Shown here piece after piece: positions 10,947 to 19,136 of a DNA stretch of 64,000 bases. The stretch covers positions 2,639,418-2,703,417 of the forward strand of contig NZ_JBBCAT010000001.1 of assembly GCF_037203705.1 (NCBI RefSeq). Reading direction: 5' to 3'. Every line of letters begins with the position of its first letter. The stretch's first letter is position 1. The translations under genes were made by a program, and so were the position numbers. The DNA is from Prosthecomicrobium sp. N25. Its GTDB lineage: Bacteria; Pseudomonadota; Alphaproteobacteria; Rhizobiales; Ancalomicrobiaceae. The notes beneath the pieces are model-generated. The model was not told the origin of the DNA. It did not search any database and worked only from the letters and a program-made list of their open reading frames with translations.

Positions 10947-11660
10947 TCACCGGCGGCCGCGCGTCTCCTGGATCATCTCGATCTGCAACTCCTGGATCTC
11001 CGCCAGCCGCTGCCACTGCCGGGACAGGAGGTGGTCCATCTTCTCGTGCAGGTGCCGGATTTCCAGCTCGGCCTTGAGGTTCACCCGGTAGTCGTTCTCC
11101 GAGCGGATGCGGTCCTTTGCCTCCTGGCGCTTCTGGCTCATCATGATGATCGGTGCCTGGATGGCGGCCAGGCACGAGAGCACGAGGTTCAACAGGATGA
11201 ACGGGAAGGGGTCGAAGGCGCCCTGGCCCCAGAGCGCGTTGACCCCGACCCAGGCCACGAGCACCACCCCGAAGGCGATGATGAAGGTCCAGCTGCCTCC
11301 GAAGGAGGAGAGATTGTCGGAGACGCGTTCGCCGAAGCTCCGCCGCGCCTCGTAGGCCCGCTCCGTGTCCGCGACGACGGTTTCCTGGTTGGCGAGGCTT
11401 TCCGCCACCTGCCGTCCGAGCTCCGTCAGCTCGCCCCGTTCCGCCGTGATGATGTCGCGGAAATAGAGGTTGCGGTAGCGGGCGACCTCCGCCCGGGAGA
11501 TCAGCGCGTCGGTCGGCAGGTCCGGATGGTCCCGCCGGATCCGCTCGGCGAGGCCCGGCCAGATCGTGTCGATGTCGACCAGGTCCCGCCGGGAGTACTC
11601 CGCGCCGGTCAGGGCGCAGCGGGCGGTCGGGACGGCATGTTTCGCCGGGGTCTCGGACAT
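10947..11660 (-). CDS. DUF1003 domain membrane protein
   Basis: A 237-residue protein of the DUF1003 family. Two adjacent transmembrane helices are visible (FIIAFGVVLVAWVGVNALW and FILLNLVLSCLAAIQAPIIMM), with the family signature FDPFPFILLNLVLS between them and MMSQKRQEAKDR after them. The polar N-terminal ~105 residues contain two Cys/His-poor segments and the motif RYRNLYFRDII. The C-terminal ~60 residues are predicted coiled coil (EIRHLHEKMDHLLSRQWQRL). No biochemical role is established for the family. It lies between two operons on the same strand and is probably transcribed alone or with recG. Confidence 0.85.
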   Translation of the reverse strand: MSETPAKHAVPTARCALTGAEYSRRDLVDIDTIWPGLAERIRRDHPDLPTDALISRAEVARYRNLYFRDIITAERGELTELGRQVAESLANQETVVADTERAYEARRSFGERVSDNLSSFGGSWTFIIAFGVVLVAWVGVNALWGQGAFDPFPFILLNLVLSCLAAIQAPIIMMSQKRQEAKDRIRSENDYRVNLKAELEIRHLHEKMDHLLSRQWQRLAEIQELQIEMIQETRGRR

Positions 11661-11703
11661 GGCGGTCTCGTCTCCATGGGATGAAGGCCGGCGTCCCCGG
11701 CGG

Positions 11704-13812
11704 TTACCCTGCCCGGAGCAGCCGCACGCCCTCGTCCCGCTCGAAGAGGTAGAGCAGGGTGCGCAGGGCCCGGCCGCGCGGGCCGGACAGGTCCGGGTCG
11801 CGGGCGAGGATCAGGCGGGCGTCGTCGCGGGCCGCCGCCATCAGGTCGGAGTGGAGGTCGAGGCGGGCCAGGCGGAAGCCGGGCAAACCGGACTGGCGCG
11901 CCCCCAGGATCTCGCCGCCGCCGCGCAGGCGCAGGTCCTCCTCGGCGATCCGGAACCCGTCCTCCGTCTCGCGCATGATGGCGAGCCGCGCCTTGGCGGT
12001 TTCCCCGAGCGGCCCCTTGTAGAGCAGGAGGCACGTCGAGGCGTCGCGGCCGCGGCCCACCCGCCCGCGCAACTGGTGGAGCTGCGACAGCCCGAAGCGT
12101 TCGGCATGCTCGATCACCATGATGGTCGCGTCCGGCACGTCGACGCCGACCTCGATGACCGTCGTGGCGACGAGAACCCGAAGGTCGCCGCCCTGGAAGC
12201 GGCGCATCACCTCGTCCTTCTCGGCCCCCTTGAGGCGGCCGTGCACCAGGCCCACCACGGGCCCGAGCGCATGACCGAGGTCGCCCGCCCGCTCCGCGGC
12301 GGCCGCCAGGTCGACCGTCTCGGATTCCTCCACCAGCGGGCAGACCCAGTAGACCTTTGCCCCGTCCGCGATGGCGCCGGCGAGCCGCTCCACCACCTCG
12401 CCGATGCGTTCCACCGGCACCGCCCGCGTCTCGACCGGCTTGCGGCCCGCGGGCTTCTCGGTGAGGCGGGAAATGTCCACGTCGCCGAAGTAGGACATCA
12501 TCAGCGTGCGCGGGATCGGCGTTGCGGTCATGACCAGGAGATCGGTCCCCGGCCCCTTGGCGGCCAGGGCGAGGCGCTGGTGGACGCCGAAGCGATGCTG
12601 CTCGTCGACCACCGCCAGCGCCAGGTCGCGGAAGACGACGGGGCCCTGCACCAGCGCGTGCGTGCCGACGACGATCGAGATCGACCCGTCCGCCAGCCCG
12701 GCCATCGCCGCCTCGCGGTCGCGGGCCTTCTCCCGGCCGGTCAGGATGGCGATGCCGAGCCCTGCCGCCCGGGCGAGGGGCTCCAGGGTGCGGAAGTGCT
12801 GGCGGGCCAGGATCTCGGTCGGCGCCATGAACGCGGTCTGCCCCCCGGCTTCCGCCGCCCGCGCCGCCGCCAGCAGGCCGACCACCGTCTTGCCGGCCCC
12901 GACGTCGCCCTGCAGGAGCCGGATCATGCACTCGGGCCGGGCCATGTCGGCCTCGATTTCGGCGACCGCGGCAGCCTGGGATCCGGTGAGGCTGTAGGGG
13001 AGGGCGGCCAGGATCCGCGCCTTCAGCCGCCCGTCGCCCGGGCGTGGCGGCTTCGGCCGGCGCTTCAGGTCACGGCGCACGAGCGCGAGCGCGAGCTGGG
13101 AGGCGAGAAGCTCGTCATAGGCGAGACGCGTCATGGCCTTGGCGGTCGCCGGATGGTCGAGCGGCCCGGCGGGCGCGTGAACGGAGCGCAGAGCCTCCGC
13201 GAAGGCGGGCAGCCCCTGCGCCTGCAGCCAGTCCGGGTCCTGCCACTCCGGCAGCGCGGGCAGGCGCTCCAGCGCCCCCGCCACGGCCCGCGCGACGAGC
13301 CGCGGCGTCAGCCCCTCGGTCAGCGGGTAGACGGGCTCGACCGCCGGGATCGTGTCGCGCGCCTCCGGCGCCACCGCGTAGTCCGGATGCGGCATCTGCG
13401 GGGCGCCGTTGAACCACTCGACCCGCCCGGAGACGACGCGCCTTTCGCCTTCGGGCAGCAGCTTCTGCAGCCAGTCGCCCTTGGCATGGAAGTAGACGAG
13501 CGCGATCTCGCCGGTGTCGTCCTGGGCCATCACCCTGTAGGGCGCGCGACTCCCCGGCGGCGGCGGGCGGTGCCGGTCGATCCTGACCTCGAGGGTCACG
13601 ACGGCGCCCTCGGCCGCGCGCGCGATGCCCGGCGCATTCCGGCGATCGACCACGCCGGTCGGCAGGTGGAACAGCAGATCGAGGATGCGCGCCGTCCCGC
13701 CGGTCTCGCCCCCGGGGGCGACGAGGCGGTCGAACAGGCGCTGGGTCTTCGGTCCCACCCCGGCGAGCCCGGCGAGGGAGGCGAAGAGCGGGGTGAGGAT
13801 GTCCGGGCGCAT
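11704..13812 (-). CDS. recG: ATP-dependent DNA helicase RecG
   Basis: At 702 residues this has the standard RecG length. It remodels stalled replication forks and branched recombination intermediates in the cytoplasm. The N-terminal wedge domain is an OB fold that includes DRHRPPPPGSRAPYRVMAQDDTG. Helicase motif I is LLQGDVGAGKTVVG, motif II is VVDEQHRFGV (DExH type), motif III is MTATPIPRTL, and motif VI is QLHQLRGRVGRG. The C-terminal RecG hallmark EEDLRLRGGGEILGARQSGLPGF is intact. The start is the ATG at 13812. It is a monocistronic-looking gene downstream of a TadE/G-like gene. Confidence 0.96.
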   Translation of the reverse strand: MRPDILTPLFASLAGLAGVGPKTQRLFDRLVAPGGETGGTARILDLLFHLPTGVVDRRNAPGIARAAEGAVVTLEVRIDRHRPPPPGSRAPYRVMAQDDTGEIALVYFHAKGDWLQKLLPEGERRVVSGRVEWFNGAPQMPHPDYAVAPEARDTIPAVEPVYPLTEGLTPRLVARAVAGALERLPALPEWQDPDWLQAQGLPAFAEALRSVHAPAGPLDHPATAKAMTRLAYDELLASQLALALVRRDLKRRPKPPRPGDGRLKARILAALPYSLTGSQAAAVAEIEADMARPECMIRLLQGDVGAGKTVVGLLAAARAAEAGGQTAFMAPTEILARQHFRTLEPLARAAGLGIAILTGREKARDREAAMAGLADGSISIVVGTHALVQGPVVFRDLALAVVDEQHRFGVHQRLALAAKGPGTDLLVMTATPIPRTLMMSYFGDVDISRLTEKPAGRKPVETRAVPVERIGEVVERLAGAIADGAKVYWVCPLVEESETVDLAAAAERAGDLGHALGPVVGLVHGRLKGAEKDEVMRRFQGGDLRVLVATTVIEVGVDVPDATIMVIEHAERFGLSQLHQLRGRVGRGRDASTCLLLYKGPLGETAKARLAIMRETEDGFRIAEEDLRLRGGGEILGARQSGLPGFRLARLDLHSDLMAAARDDARLILARDPDLSGPRGRALRTLLYLFERDEGVRLLRAG

Positions 13813-13824
13813 GCAAAGGGGCTG

Positions 13825-13850
13825 GTGCGAGTCTCGGGGGAGACTCGCAC
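13825..13850. repeat. Perfect inverted repeat between recG and the tadE/G-like gene
   Basis: The arms GTGCGAGTCT (13825-13834) and AGACTCGCAC (13841-13850) are perfectly complementary around a 6-base G-rich loop. It lies 35 bases after the stop of the TadE/G-like gene and 12 bases before the recG start, both read on the minus strand. No U-run follows, so it may be a factor-dependent terminator, an mRNA-processing structure or a protein site. Confidence 0.5.
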
Positions 13851-13884
13851 GGCCGGGATCAGAAGGCGAGACCCGCGGGGCGGG

Positions 13885-14346
13885 TCAGCGCGGCATCGCC
13901 ATGGCGACCGCCACCGAGGTGTCGCTCGCGGCCGCGACCTCGTGGAAAGCCGGGCCGATCAGGGCCGTGATGGTCGTATCGACGCGGACCGAGGCCTTGC
14001 AGCGCAGCCGCTTCGACTTGCGGTCCACCGCCACCTCGAGGCTCGCGAGATCCTGGTCGGGCACGAGCCGCCGCTCGATCATCGCCTGGATCGTCTTGCG
14101 CACCTCGTCGTCGGACTTCATGTCGATGTCCTTGACGGCCGAAAGCGAGGCGGCGTCGAGGGCCTCCTGCAGATCCGCGCGGGCCAGCGCCCGGTTGGAA
14201 TAGTCGACCGCGGTGCCCACGAAAGCGAACACGGCAAGCGCGAAGACGGCGAGAGTAACGCGCGGATAGCGTTCGGTGGCGGACCGTAGCGGGCGCCATG
14301 CCGAGACGATTCGCCGTCGGAATCCGACGATGCCTCTGTTTCTCAT
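13885..14346 (-). CDS. TadE/TadG-like pilus-assembly protein
   Basis: A 153-residue protein with one N-terminal membrane helix (YPRVTLAVFALAVFAFVGTAVDYSNRA) preceded by a basic leader, followed by ALARADLQEALDAASLSAV. This arrangement is the signature of the Flp pilus-assembly TadE/TadG-like family, whose members are pseudopilin-like and exported. The rest would lie in the periplasm, with DRKSKRLRCKASVRVDTT near the middle. The start is the ATG at 14346, which has GGGGG about 6 bases upstream; an earlier in-frame ATG at 14412 would add 22 residues of non-typical sequence. No other tad genes are nearby, so it may serve another extracytoplasmic role. Confidence 0.75.
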   Translation of the reverse strand: MRNRGIVGFRRRIVSAWRPLRSATERYPRVTLAVFALAVFAFVGTAVDYSNRALARADLQEALDAASLSAVKDIDMKSDDEVRKTIQAMIERRLVPDQDLASLEVAVDRKSKRLRCKASVRVDTTITALIGPAFHEVAAASDTSVAVAMAMPR

Positions 14347-14598
14347 TACGATCCCCCCGCTGCCGCACTCGATTGTTTTGCTGAGGCGTGCAGCGCAGGG
14401 AAACTGTGCCATCCCGGGGCTCCCGCCGTCAACTCACGGGCGGAAAACATCGATTCCGCACTGCGGCAGGGCCCGGCGCCCTCCGGTGGCGCTCCGATCG
14501 TGGCGGCGTGCCGGGCCGGCGCTTCAGCGGCAACGGGGCCCGCGCGGGCCGGCCTTCCCGTCGGTTCGAGCTTCGCGGAGCATCGCCCCGCGGTCATG

Positions 14599-14628
14599 AA
14601 AAAGGGGCCGGACACCGGGTCCGACCCC
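14599..14628 (-). terminator. Rho-independent terminator of tRNA-Asn
   Basis: On the minus strand the arms GGGGTCGGAC and GTCCGGCCCC pair over 10 positions (one G-U) around a 5-base loop and are followed directly by five T residues. It begins 10 bases after the 3' end of the tRNA gene, so it fits a terminator for that transcript. Confidence 0.8.
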
Positions 14629-14638
14629 TCTTCGAAAC

Positions 14639-14714
14639 TGGCTCCGCGAGCAGGACTCGAACCTGCGACCATTCGATTAACAGTCGAACGCTCTACCAAC
14701 TGAGCTATCGCGGA
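14639..14714 (-). tRNA. tRNA-Asn (anticodon GTT)
   Basis: Read on the minus strand, the cloverleaf is complete. The acceptor stem TCCGCGA pairs with TCGCGGA, the D arm is GCTC/GAGC with loop AGTTGGTA, and the anticodon arm TTCGA/TCGAA carries loop CTGTTAA, giving anticodon GTT for asparagine. The T arm GCAGG/CCTGC carries TTCGAGT. The discriminator base is G and the CCA end is encoded. Total length is 76 bases. No integrase or duplicated tRNA 3' end is visible nearby. Confidence 0.97.
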
Positions 14715-14909
14715 TCACGCCTGGGCGGCGCGGCGGCGGTGGCTATAGCAGCGTCGTCCGGCCTTGCCAAGCCCGGCCGCCGACAATGTGGAAAATGGTG
14801 AGGCGGCCTCCGCGGTTCCAGTCCCGGCGACCGAAGAGCGCGCGGATCGGTGTTTCTCCGGGGCCGGATCCGGTCTAATCGGGAGGCTGGACGGGAGCGG
14901 GGAAGCGCG

Positions 14910-15464
14910 ATGGCGGCGGACGGTAAGGCGGAAGTGCCGGCGGTGGATTTCGTGCTCGGCGGCGCGCGGTCCGGCAAGACGCGCCTCGCCGAGACGCGGG
15001 CTCGCGAGAGCGGGCGCGACCTCCACATGATCGCCACCGCGACCGCCGGCGACGCCGAGATGGCCGAGCGCATCGCCCGCCACCGCGCCGACCGGGGCGA
15101 CCGCTGGACGACCCACGAGGAGCCGCTCCGCCTCGCCGACGCGCTCGGCCGCGCGGCAGCGCCGGACCGCATCGTGGTGGTCGACTGCCTCACCCTTTGG
15201 CTGACGAACCTGATGTTCGACCCCGCCGCCCCGGACCCCGGCGCGGCCGCCGCCGAACTGGCCGAGGCGCTCGCCGGGCTCGCCGGGCCGGTGATCCTGG
15301 TATCCAACGAGGTCGGGCTCGGCATCGTGCCGGAGAACGCCCTCGCCCGCCGCTTCCGGGACCTGCAGGGCCGCCTCAACCAGACGGTCGCCGCCGTCGC
15401 CGACCGGGTCACCTTCGTGGCGGCCGGCCTGCCGCTCGTGCTGAAGGACCGCACAGGGTCCTGA
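14910..15464 (+). CDS. cobU: Bifunctional adenosylcobinamide kinase / cobinamide-phosphate guanylyltransferase
   Basis: A 184-residue enzyme that phosphorylates adenosylcobinamide and then transfers GMP to it in the late, nucleotide-loop steps of cobalamin synthesis. The P-loop GGARSGKT spans residues 17-24, and RHRADRGDRWTTHEEP carries the histidine region expected to accept GMP. VVDCLTLWLTNLMF and LVSNEVGLGIVPENALARRFRD are further CobU/CobP motifs. I chose the ATG at 14910, which has GGAG upstream and leaves the P-loop at the usual distance; an earlier in-frame ATG at 14850 adds an atypical Arg-rich leader. No other cobalamin gene and no obvious cobalamin riboswitch is visible in the window. 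Confidence 0.93.
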   Translation: MAADGKAEVPAVDFVLGGARSGKTRLAETRARESGRDLHMIATATAGDAEMAERIARHRADRGDRWTTHEEPLRLADALGRAAAPDRIVVVDCLTLWLTNLMFDPAAPDPGAAAAELAEALAGLAGPVILVSNEVGLGIVPENALARRFRDLQGRLNQTVAAVADRVTFVAAGLPLVLKDRTGS

Positions 15465-15554
15465 TCACGGCCGTTTGTGCGGGCGCGAAGGATTGGGTCT
15501 TTATTCGGCGGCGCAAATCCGCCATATCACCCGCTCCCGCGAGAGGGTCACGCC

Positions 15555-16598
15555 ATGACGGACAAGATCGACGTCGCCATTCTGGGTGCTTCCGGCTACA
15601 CGGGCGCAGAGCTCGTGCGCATGCTGCTGGTGCATCCGCGCGTCCGAATCGCGGCGCTGACGGCCGACCGCAAGGCGGGCTCGACCATGGCCGAGGCGTT
15701 CCCCCAGTTCTACGGGATCGACCTCCCGCGCCTCGTCGCGATCCCCGAGCTCGACTGGGACGGTATCGACCTCGTCTTCTGCGCGCTCCCGCACGCCACC
15801 ACCCAGGAGGTGTTGAAGGCCGTGCCGAAGCGGGTGAGGATCGTCGACCTGTCGGCCGACTTCCGCCTCTCCGACCCGGCCGCCTACGCCTACTGGTACG
15901 GGCACGAGCACAAGGCGCTCGAACTCCAGGCCGAGGCGGTCTACGGCATCACCGAGCTCGCCCGCGCCGAGGTCGCCCGGGCGCGCCTCGTCGCGAACCC
16001 GGGCTGCTACACCACCTGCGGCCAGCTCCCCGTCATTCCGCTCCTGGAGGCGAAGGCGATCGATCCGGACGAGATCGTCATCGACGCCAAGTCCGGCGTC
16101 AGCGGCGCCGGCCGGTCCGCCAAGGAGGCCAACCTCTTCACCGAGGTCTCCGAGGGCTTCCACGCCTACGGGGTCGGCCATCACCGGCACATGGCGGAGC
16201 TGGAGCAGGGCTTCTCCAAGGCCGCCGGCCGGCCGGTCGTCGCCTCCTTCACCCCGCACCTCGTGCCGATGAACCGGGGCATCCTGTCGACCATCTACGT
16301 GCGCCTCGTGAGCGGCCGCAGCGCCGAGGACCTGCACCGCATCCTCGCCGAACGCTACGCCGGCGAGCACTTCGTCAAGGTCCTGCCCTTCGGCGCCGCG
16401 CCGCAGACGCGCCACGTGCGCGGCTCGAACTTCGTCCAGATCGGCGTCGCCAAGGACCGCCGCCAGGGTCGCGCCATCATCATGTGCGTGCTCGACAACC
16501 TCGTGAAGGGCGCCTCCGGCCACGCCATCCAGAACATGAACGTCATGATGGGCTGGCCCGAGACCCTGGCTCTGGAGCAGGTCGGCCTCTTCCCCTGA
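15555..16598 (+). CDS. argC: N-acetyl-gamma-glutamyl-phosphate reductase
   Basis: This 347-residue enzyme catalyses the NADPH-dependent reduction of N-acetylglutamyl phosphate in arginine synthesis. The dinucleotide-binding GASGYTG is at residues 11-17, and the catalytic cysteine lies in [12 protein letters not shown] near residue 151. [11 protein letters not shown] and [11 protein letters not shown] are conserved type-1 ArgC motifs. The ATG at 15555 gives the canonical start ([17 protein letters not shown]). ArgE, another arginine-pathway enzyme, is encoded separately near 43 kb. Confidence 0.95.
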   Translation: MTDKIDVAILGASGYTGAELVRMLLVHPRVRIAALTADRKAGSTMAEAFPQFYGIDLPRLVAIPELDWDGIDLVFCALPHATTQEVLKAVPKRVRIVDLSADFRLSDPAAYAYWYGHEHKALELQAEAVYGITELARAEVARARLVANPGCYTTCGQLPVIPLLEAKAIDPDEIVIDAKSGVSGAGRSAKEANLFTEVSEGFHAYGVGHHRHMAELEQGFSKAAGRPVVASFTPHLVPMNRGILSTIYVRLVSGRSAEDLHRILAERYAGEHFVKVLPFGAAPQTRHVRGSNFVQIGVAKDRRQGRAIIMCVLDNLVKGASGHAIQNMNVMMGWPETLALEQVGLFP

Positions 16599-16854
16599 GC
16601 CGATCCCGGAAAAACGCCGGAGCGGGACAATGGGCCGCGGACCTGCCGCTGCCCGCGCCGGGGCCGGGCGTTCCCTGCCGTCGTTCGCGGTGGAGCGGTC
16701 CTTTGCGGCGGGGGCCTCGGGGACCCTGTTGCGCCGATCCTCCCATCCCACGGAAAAAACGCGCATCGCCTTGCGGCAGCCCTGCGTGGCGGGACGATTG
16801 ACTCTCGCCCCGCGACTTGCAGACTGGCGTCCGAAGTTCCGTTGGGAGGGCTTT

Positions 16855-17436
16855 ATGAAATTTGCTCGTTTGAGTGTGGCGATGCTGCTGGCCGTCGGGT
16901 TGGCCGCTTGCGAGGGGCCGCAAGGCGCGACCGGTCCGACCGGCGCGAAGGGCGATCCCGGTCCGAAGGGTGACGTCGGCCCCGCCGGCCCGCCCGGGCC
17001 TGCCGGACCGCCCGGTCCGGCGGGCGCCCAGGGTTCGGCCGGCCCGGCCGGCCGCAATGGCGAAGCCGGTCCGGTCGGCGCGGCAGGGCCCGCCGGTCCT
17101 CCGGGACCCGCCGGCCCGAAGGGTGCCGACGGCGCTGCCGGACCCCGCGGTCCTGCGGGCCCCGCAGGCCCCCAGGGACCTGCCGGTCCTCCGGGCCCTC
17201 CCGGACCCGCCGGTCCCGCGGGCCCGGCCGGCGTCGCGGCCTCGTCCGGCAACACGGTGCTCGGCGGCATCACGCTGCGCAAGGTCACGGGTGGCTCGAG
17301 CGCCACGTGCGGAACCGGCGAGATGATGATCAGCGCCCTCTGCACCGGCACCATGTCGGGTCCCATCGTCAACAGCGACGACGGGGCCACCTGCAACGGC
17401 GACGGTGCCCGGACGGTCCTCGTCTGCGCCAAGTGA
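16855..17436 (+). CDS. Collagen-like lipoprotein with cysteine-containing C-terminal domain
   Basis: A 193-residue predicted lipoprotein. The signal peptide [19 protein letters not shown] has a lipobox LAAC with the lipidated Cys at residue 19. One residue later an uninterrupted run of 36 Gly-X-Y triplets spans residues 21-128, rich in GPA, GPP and GPK, with charged triplets (GDP, GAK, GEA, GRN) mainly in the first half. The last 65 residues lack the repeat and contain four cysteines, two possible disulfides, so they may form a globular trimerisation or binding cap. GGGAGGG precedes the ATG. A rho-independent terminator follows, so it is probably monocistronic. A surface-anchored collagen-like rod is the obvious model; its partner is unknown. 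Confidence 0.88.
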   Translation: MKFARLSVAMLLAVGLAACEGPQGATGPTGAKGDPGPKGDVGPAGPPGPAGPPGPAGAQGSAGPAGRNGEAGPVGAAGPAGPPGPAGPKGADGAAGPRGPAGPAGPQGPAGPPGPPGPAGPAGPAGVAASSGNTVLGGITLRKVTGGSSATCGTGEMMISALCTGTMSGPIVNSDDGATCNGDGARTVLVCAK

Positions 17437-17463
17437 GCGGGACGGGAAGTCCCCGAACGACCC

Positions 17464-17496
17464 GAAGCCGCGCCCCGGGCGCGGCTTCTTCTTTTT
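17464..17496 (+). terminator. Rho-independent terminator of the collagen-like gene
   Basis: The arms GAAGCCGCGC (17464-17473) and GCGCGGCTTC (17479-17488) are perfectly complementary around a 5-base loop and are followed by TTCTTTTT. It starts 28 bases after the stop codon of the collagen-like gene. Confidence 0.9.
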
Positions 17497-17610
17497 GTGA
17501 CGCCTGCCGCCGGGACCCGAAAGGTGGCGTTAACCCTGTGCTGCTGCAATGCGGGACGTCCGGGCCAACCGGGCGCTGTTCAGTCCCGCGTAGCACGGCG
17601 TATCCTCGGC

Positions 17611-17949
17611 ATGTCCACGCGTCAGCACAAGAAATCGATCCTCCGTCCCCTGATCCTGCCCCTCATCGCCCTTGGCTTCTCGGGCTATTTCGCCTGGCAC
17701 GGCTGGCACGGGTCGTTCGGCATCGAGGCCCGCCGGGCCCTAGACCGGGAGGAGGCCAAGCTGAACGCCACCATGGCGGAGGTGCAGGCCGAGAAGGCCG
17801 AGATCGAGCGGCGGGTTTCGCTGCTGCGGGCGCAGAGCCTGGAGAGCGACATGCTCGACGAGCGCGCCCGCGATATCCTGGGATACGTGAAGCCCGGGGA
17901 GGTCGTGGTCTACAAAGCGGGGCTCGTCGCGGCCATTAACAAGAAATAA
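17611..17949 (+). CDS. ftsB: FtsB/DivIC-family septum formation initiator
   Basis: A 112-residue bitopic membrane protein of the divisome. It has a basic cytoplasmic leader (MSTRQHKKS), a single membrane helix (residues about 10-30) and a periplasmic coiled coil (EEAKLNATMAEVQAEKAEIERRVSLL). The closing segment DMLDERARDILGYVKPGEVVVYK is characteristic of alphaproteobacterial FtsB-like proteins. The ATG at 17611 gives the normal length. It lies upstream of pdhA, as in many Hyphomicrobiales, but the enolase gene that often precedes it there is replaced by the collagen-like gene. Confidence 0.88.
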   Translation: MSTRQHKKSILRPLILPLIALGFSGYFAWHGWHGSFGIEARRALDREEAKLNATMAEVQAEKAEIERRVSLLRAQSLESDMLDERARDILGYVKPGEVVVYKAGLVAAINKK

Positions 17950-18009
17950 GTTGAGCAAGCCGAAGTAACTGGATTTCTGTTAATCAAAACTTTTGTGCGG
18001 CGCATCAAA

Positions 18010-18029
18010 GGCTTGCATCGATGCAAGCC
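18010..18029. promoter_or_regulatory. 20-base perfect palindrome upstream of pdhA
   Basis: GGCTTGCATC (18010-18019) is followed directly by its reverse complement GATGCAAGCC (18020-18029) with no spacer. A further TGGCTTGATC half-site copy lies at 18041-18050. The site is in the 166-base ftsB-pdhA gap, about 87 bases before the pdhA start. No U-run follows, so an operator for a dimeric regulator of the pyruvate dehydrogenase operon is more likely than a terminator; the regulator is not known. Confidence 0.5.
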
Positions 18030-18115
18030 ATCGCCGCCGATGGCTTGATCCGCCCCCAGCGTGGGCTATGTTCGTGCAGCGAAAAGTCGCACGACGCCGA
18101 CGCCGGAGGAAACGC

Positions 18116-19120
18116 ATGGCCAGAGCCGCTGCCAAGACGAAGCCCGACGCCGGACCGGCGCCCTTCACGGTCGAGGAGGAACTCTCCGCCTACCGCCTGA
18201 TGCTCCTCATCCGCCGCTTTGAGGAGAAGGCCGGCCAGATGTACGGCATGGGCCTGATCGGCGGCTTCTGCCACCTCTACATCGGCCAGGAGGCCGTGGT
18301 GGTCGGTATGCAGATGGCCCAGATCGAGGGCGACCAGGTCATCACCGGCTATCGCGACCACGGCCACATGCTCGCATGCGGCATGGAATCGAAGGGCGTC
18401 ATGGCCGAACTCACGGGCCGCCGCGGAGGCTACTCCAAGGGCAAGGGCGGCTCGATGCACATGTTCTCCGTCGAGAAGCACTTCTACGGCGGCCACGGCA
18501 TCGTCGGCGCCCAGGTCTCGCTCGGCACCGGCCTCGCCTTCGCCAACCGCTACCGCAAGAACGGCAACGTCGCGGTGGTCTACTTCGGCGACGGCGCCGC
18601 CAACCAGGGCCAGGTCTACGAGAGCTTCAACATGGCCTCGCTCTGGCACCTTCCGGTCGTCTACGTCATCGAGAACAACAAGTACGCCATGGGCACGTCG
18701 GTCAGCCGCGCCTCCGCGCAGGTCGACTTCTCCAAGCGTGGTGTCTCCTTCGACATCCCCGGCGAGCAGGTCGACGGCATGGACGTCCGCGCCGTGCGCG
18801 AGGCGGCCACCCGCGCCCTCGACCACGCCCGGTCGGGCAAGGGCCCCTACATCCTCGAGATGCTGACCTACCGCTACCGCGGCCACTCCATGTCCGACCC
18901 GGCCAAGTACCGGTCGAAGGAGGAGGTCCAGAAGATGCGCACCGAGCAGGACCCGATCGAAAAGGTCCGGAGCCGCCTGCTCGCGGGCGGCCAGATCACC
19001 GAGGCCGACCTGAAGAAGCTCGACGCCGAGGTCCGCGACATCGTCCAGGAGGCGGCGGAGTTCGCCCAGACTGACCCCGAGCCCGACGTGTCGGAGCTCT
19101 GGACCGACATCGTGAAGTGA
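18116..19120 (+). CDS. pdhA: Pyruvate dehydrogenase E1 component, alpha subunit
   Basis: A 334-residue subunit which, with E1-beta, decarboxylates pyruvate using thiamine diphosphate and passes the acetyl group to the lipoyl arm. The thiamine-binding motif opens at [17 protein letters not shown] and ends at [11 protein letters not shown]. The phosphorylation-loop-like segment [16 protein letters not shown] is also clear. The ATG at 18116 has GGAGGAAACGC immediately upstream; in-frame codons before it overlap the palindrome and are not coding-like. pdhB follows after 16 bases. Confidence 0.96.
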   Translation: MARAAAKTKPDAGPAPFTVEEELSAYRLMLLIRRFEEKAGQMYGMGLIGGFCHLYIGQEAVVVGMQMAQIEGDQVITGYRDHGHMLACGMESKGVMAELTGRRGGYSKGKGGSMHMFSVEKHFYGGHGIVGAQVSLGTGLAFANRYRKNGNVAVVYFGDGAANQGQVYESFNMASLWHLPVVYVIENNKYAMGTSVSRASAQVDFSKRGVSFDIPGEQVDGMDVRAVREAATRALDHARSGKGPYILEMLTYRYRGHSMSDPAKYRSKEEVQKMRTEQDPIEKVRSRLLAGGQITEADLKKLDAEVRDIVQEAAEFAQTDPEPDVSELWTDIVK

Positions 19121-19136
19121 GGGGGAGACGGCAGAG

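Noticed and set aside
14639-14714. The tRNA-Asn gene as an integration site.
   Set aside because: No integrase, no direct repeat of the tRNA 3' end and no change of base composition is visible next to it.
14715-14909. A cobalamin riboswitch upstream of cobU.
   Set aside because: I could not recognise the B12-box core or a supporting stem structure in the 195 bases before the gene.
16918-17238. Regular short repeats that might suggest a CRISPR array or satellite DNA.
   Set aside because: The period is 9 bases (three codons) in one reading frame and encodes Gly-X-Y; there are no spacers and no cas genes.
15501-17549. A minus-strand frame that also reads as Gly-Pro-Ala-type collagen-like repeats.
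   Set aside because: The reverse complement of GGN-CCN codon pairs is again Gly/Pro-type codons, so the antisense of the collagen-like gene mimics it. It has no start, no ribosome-binding site and no signal peptide, and covers argC antisense.
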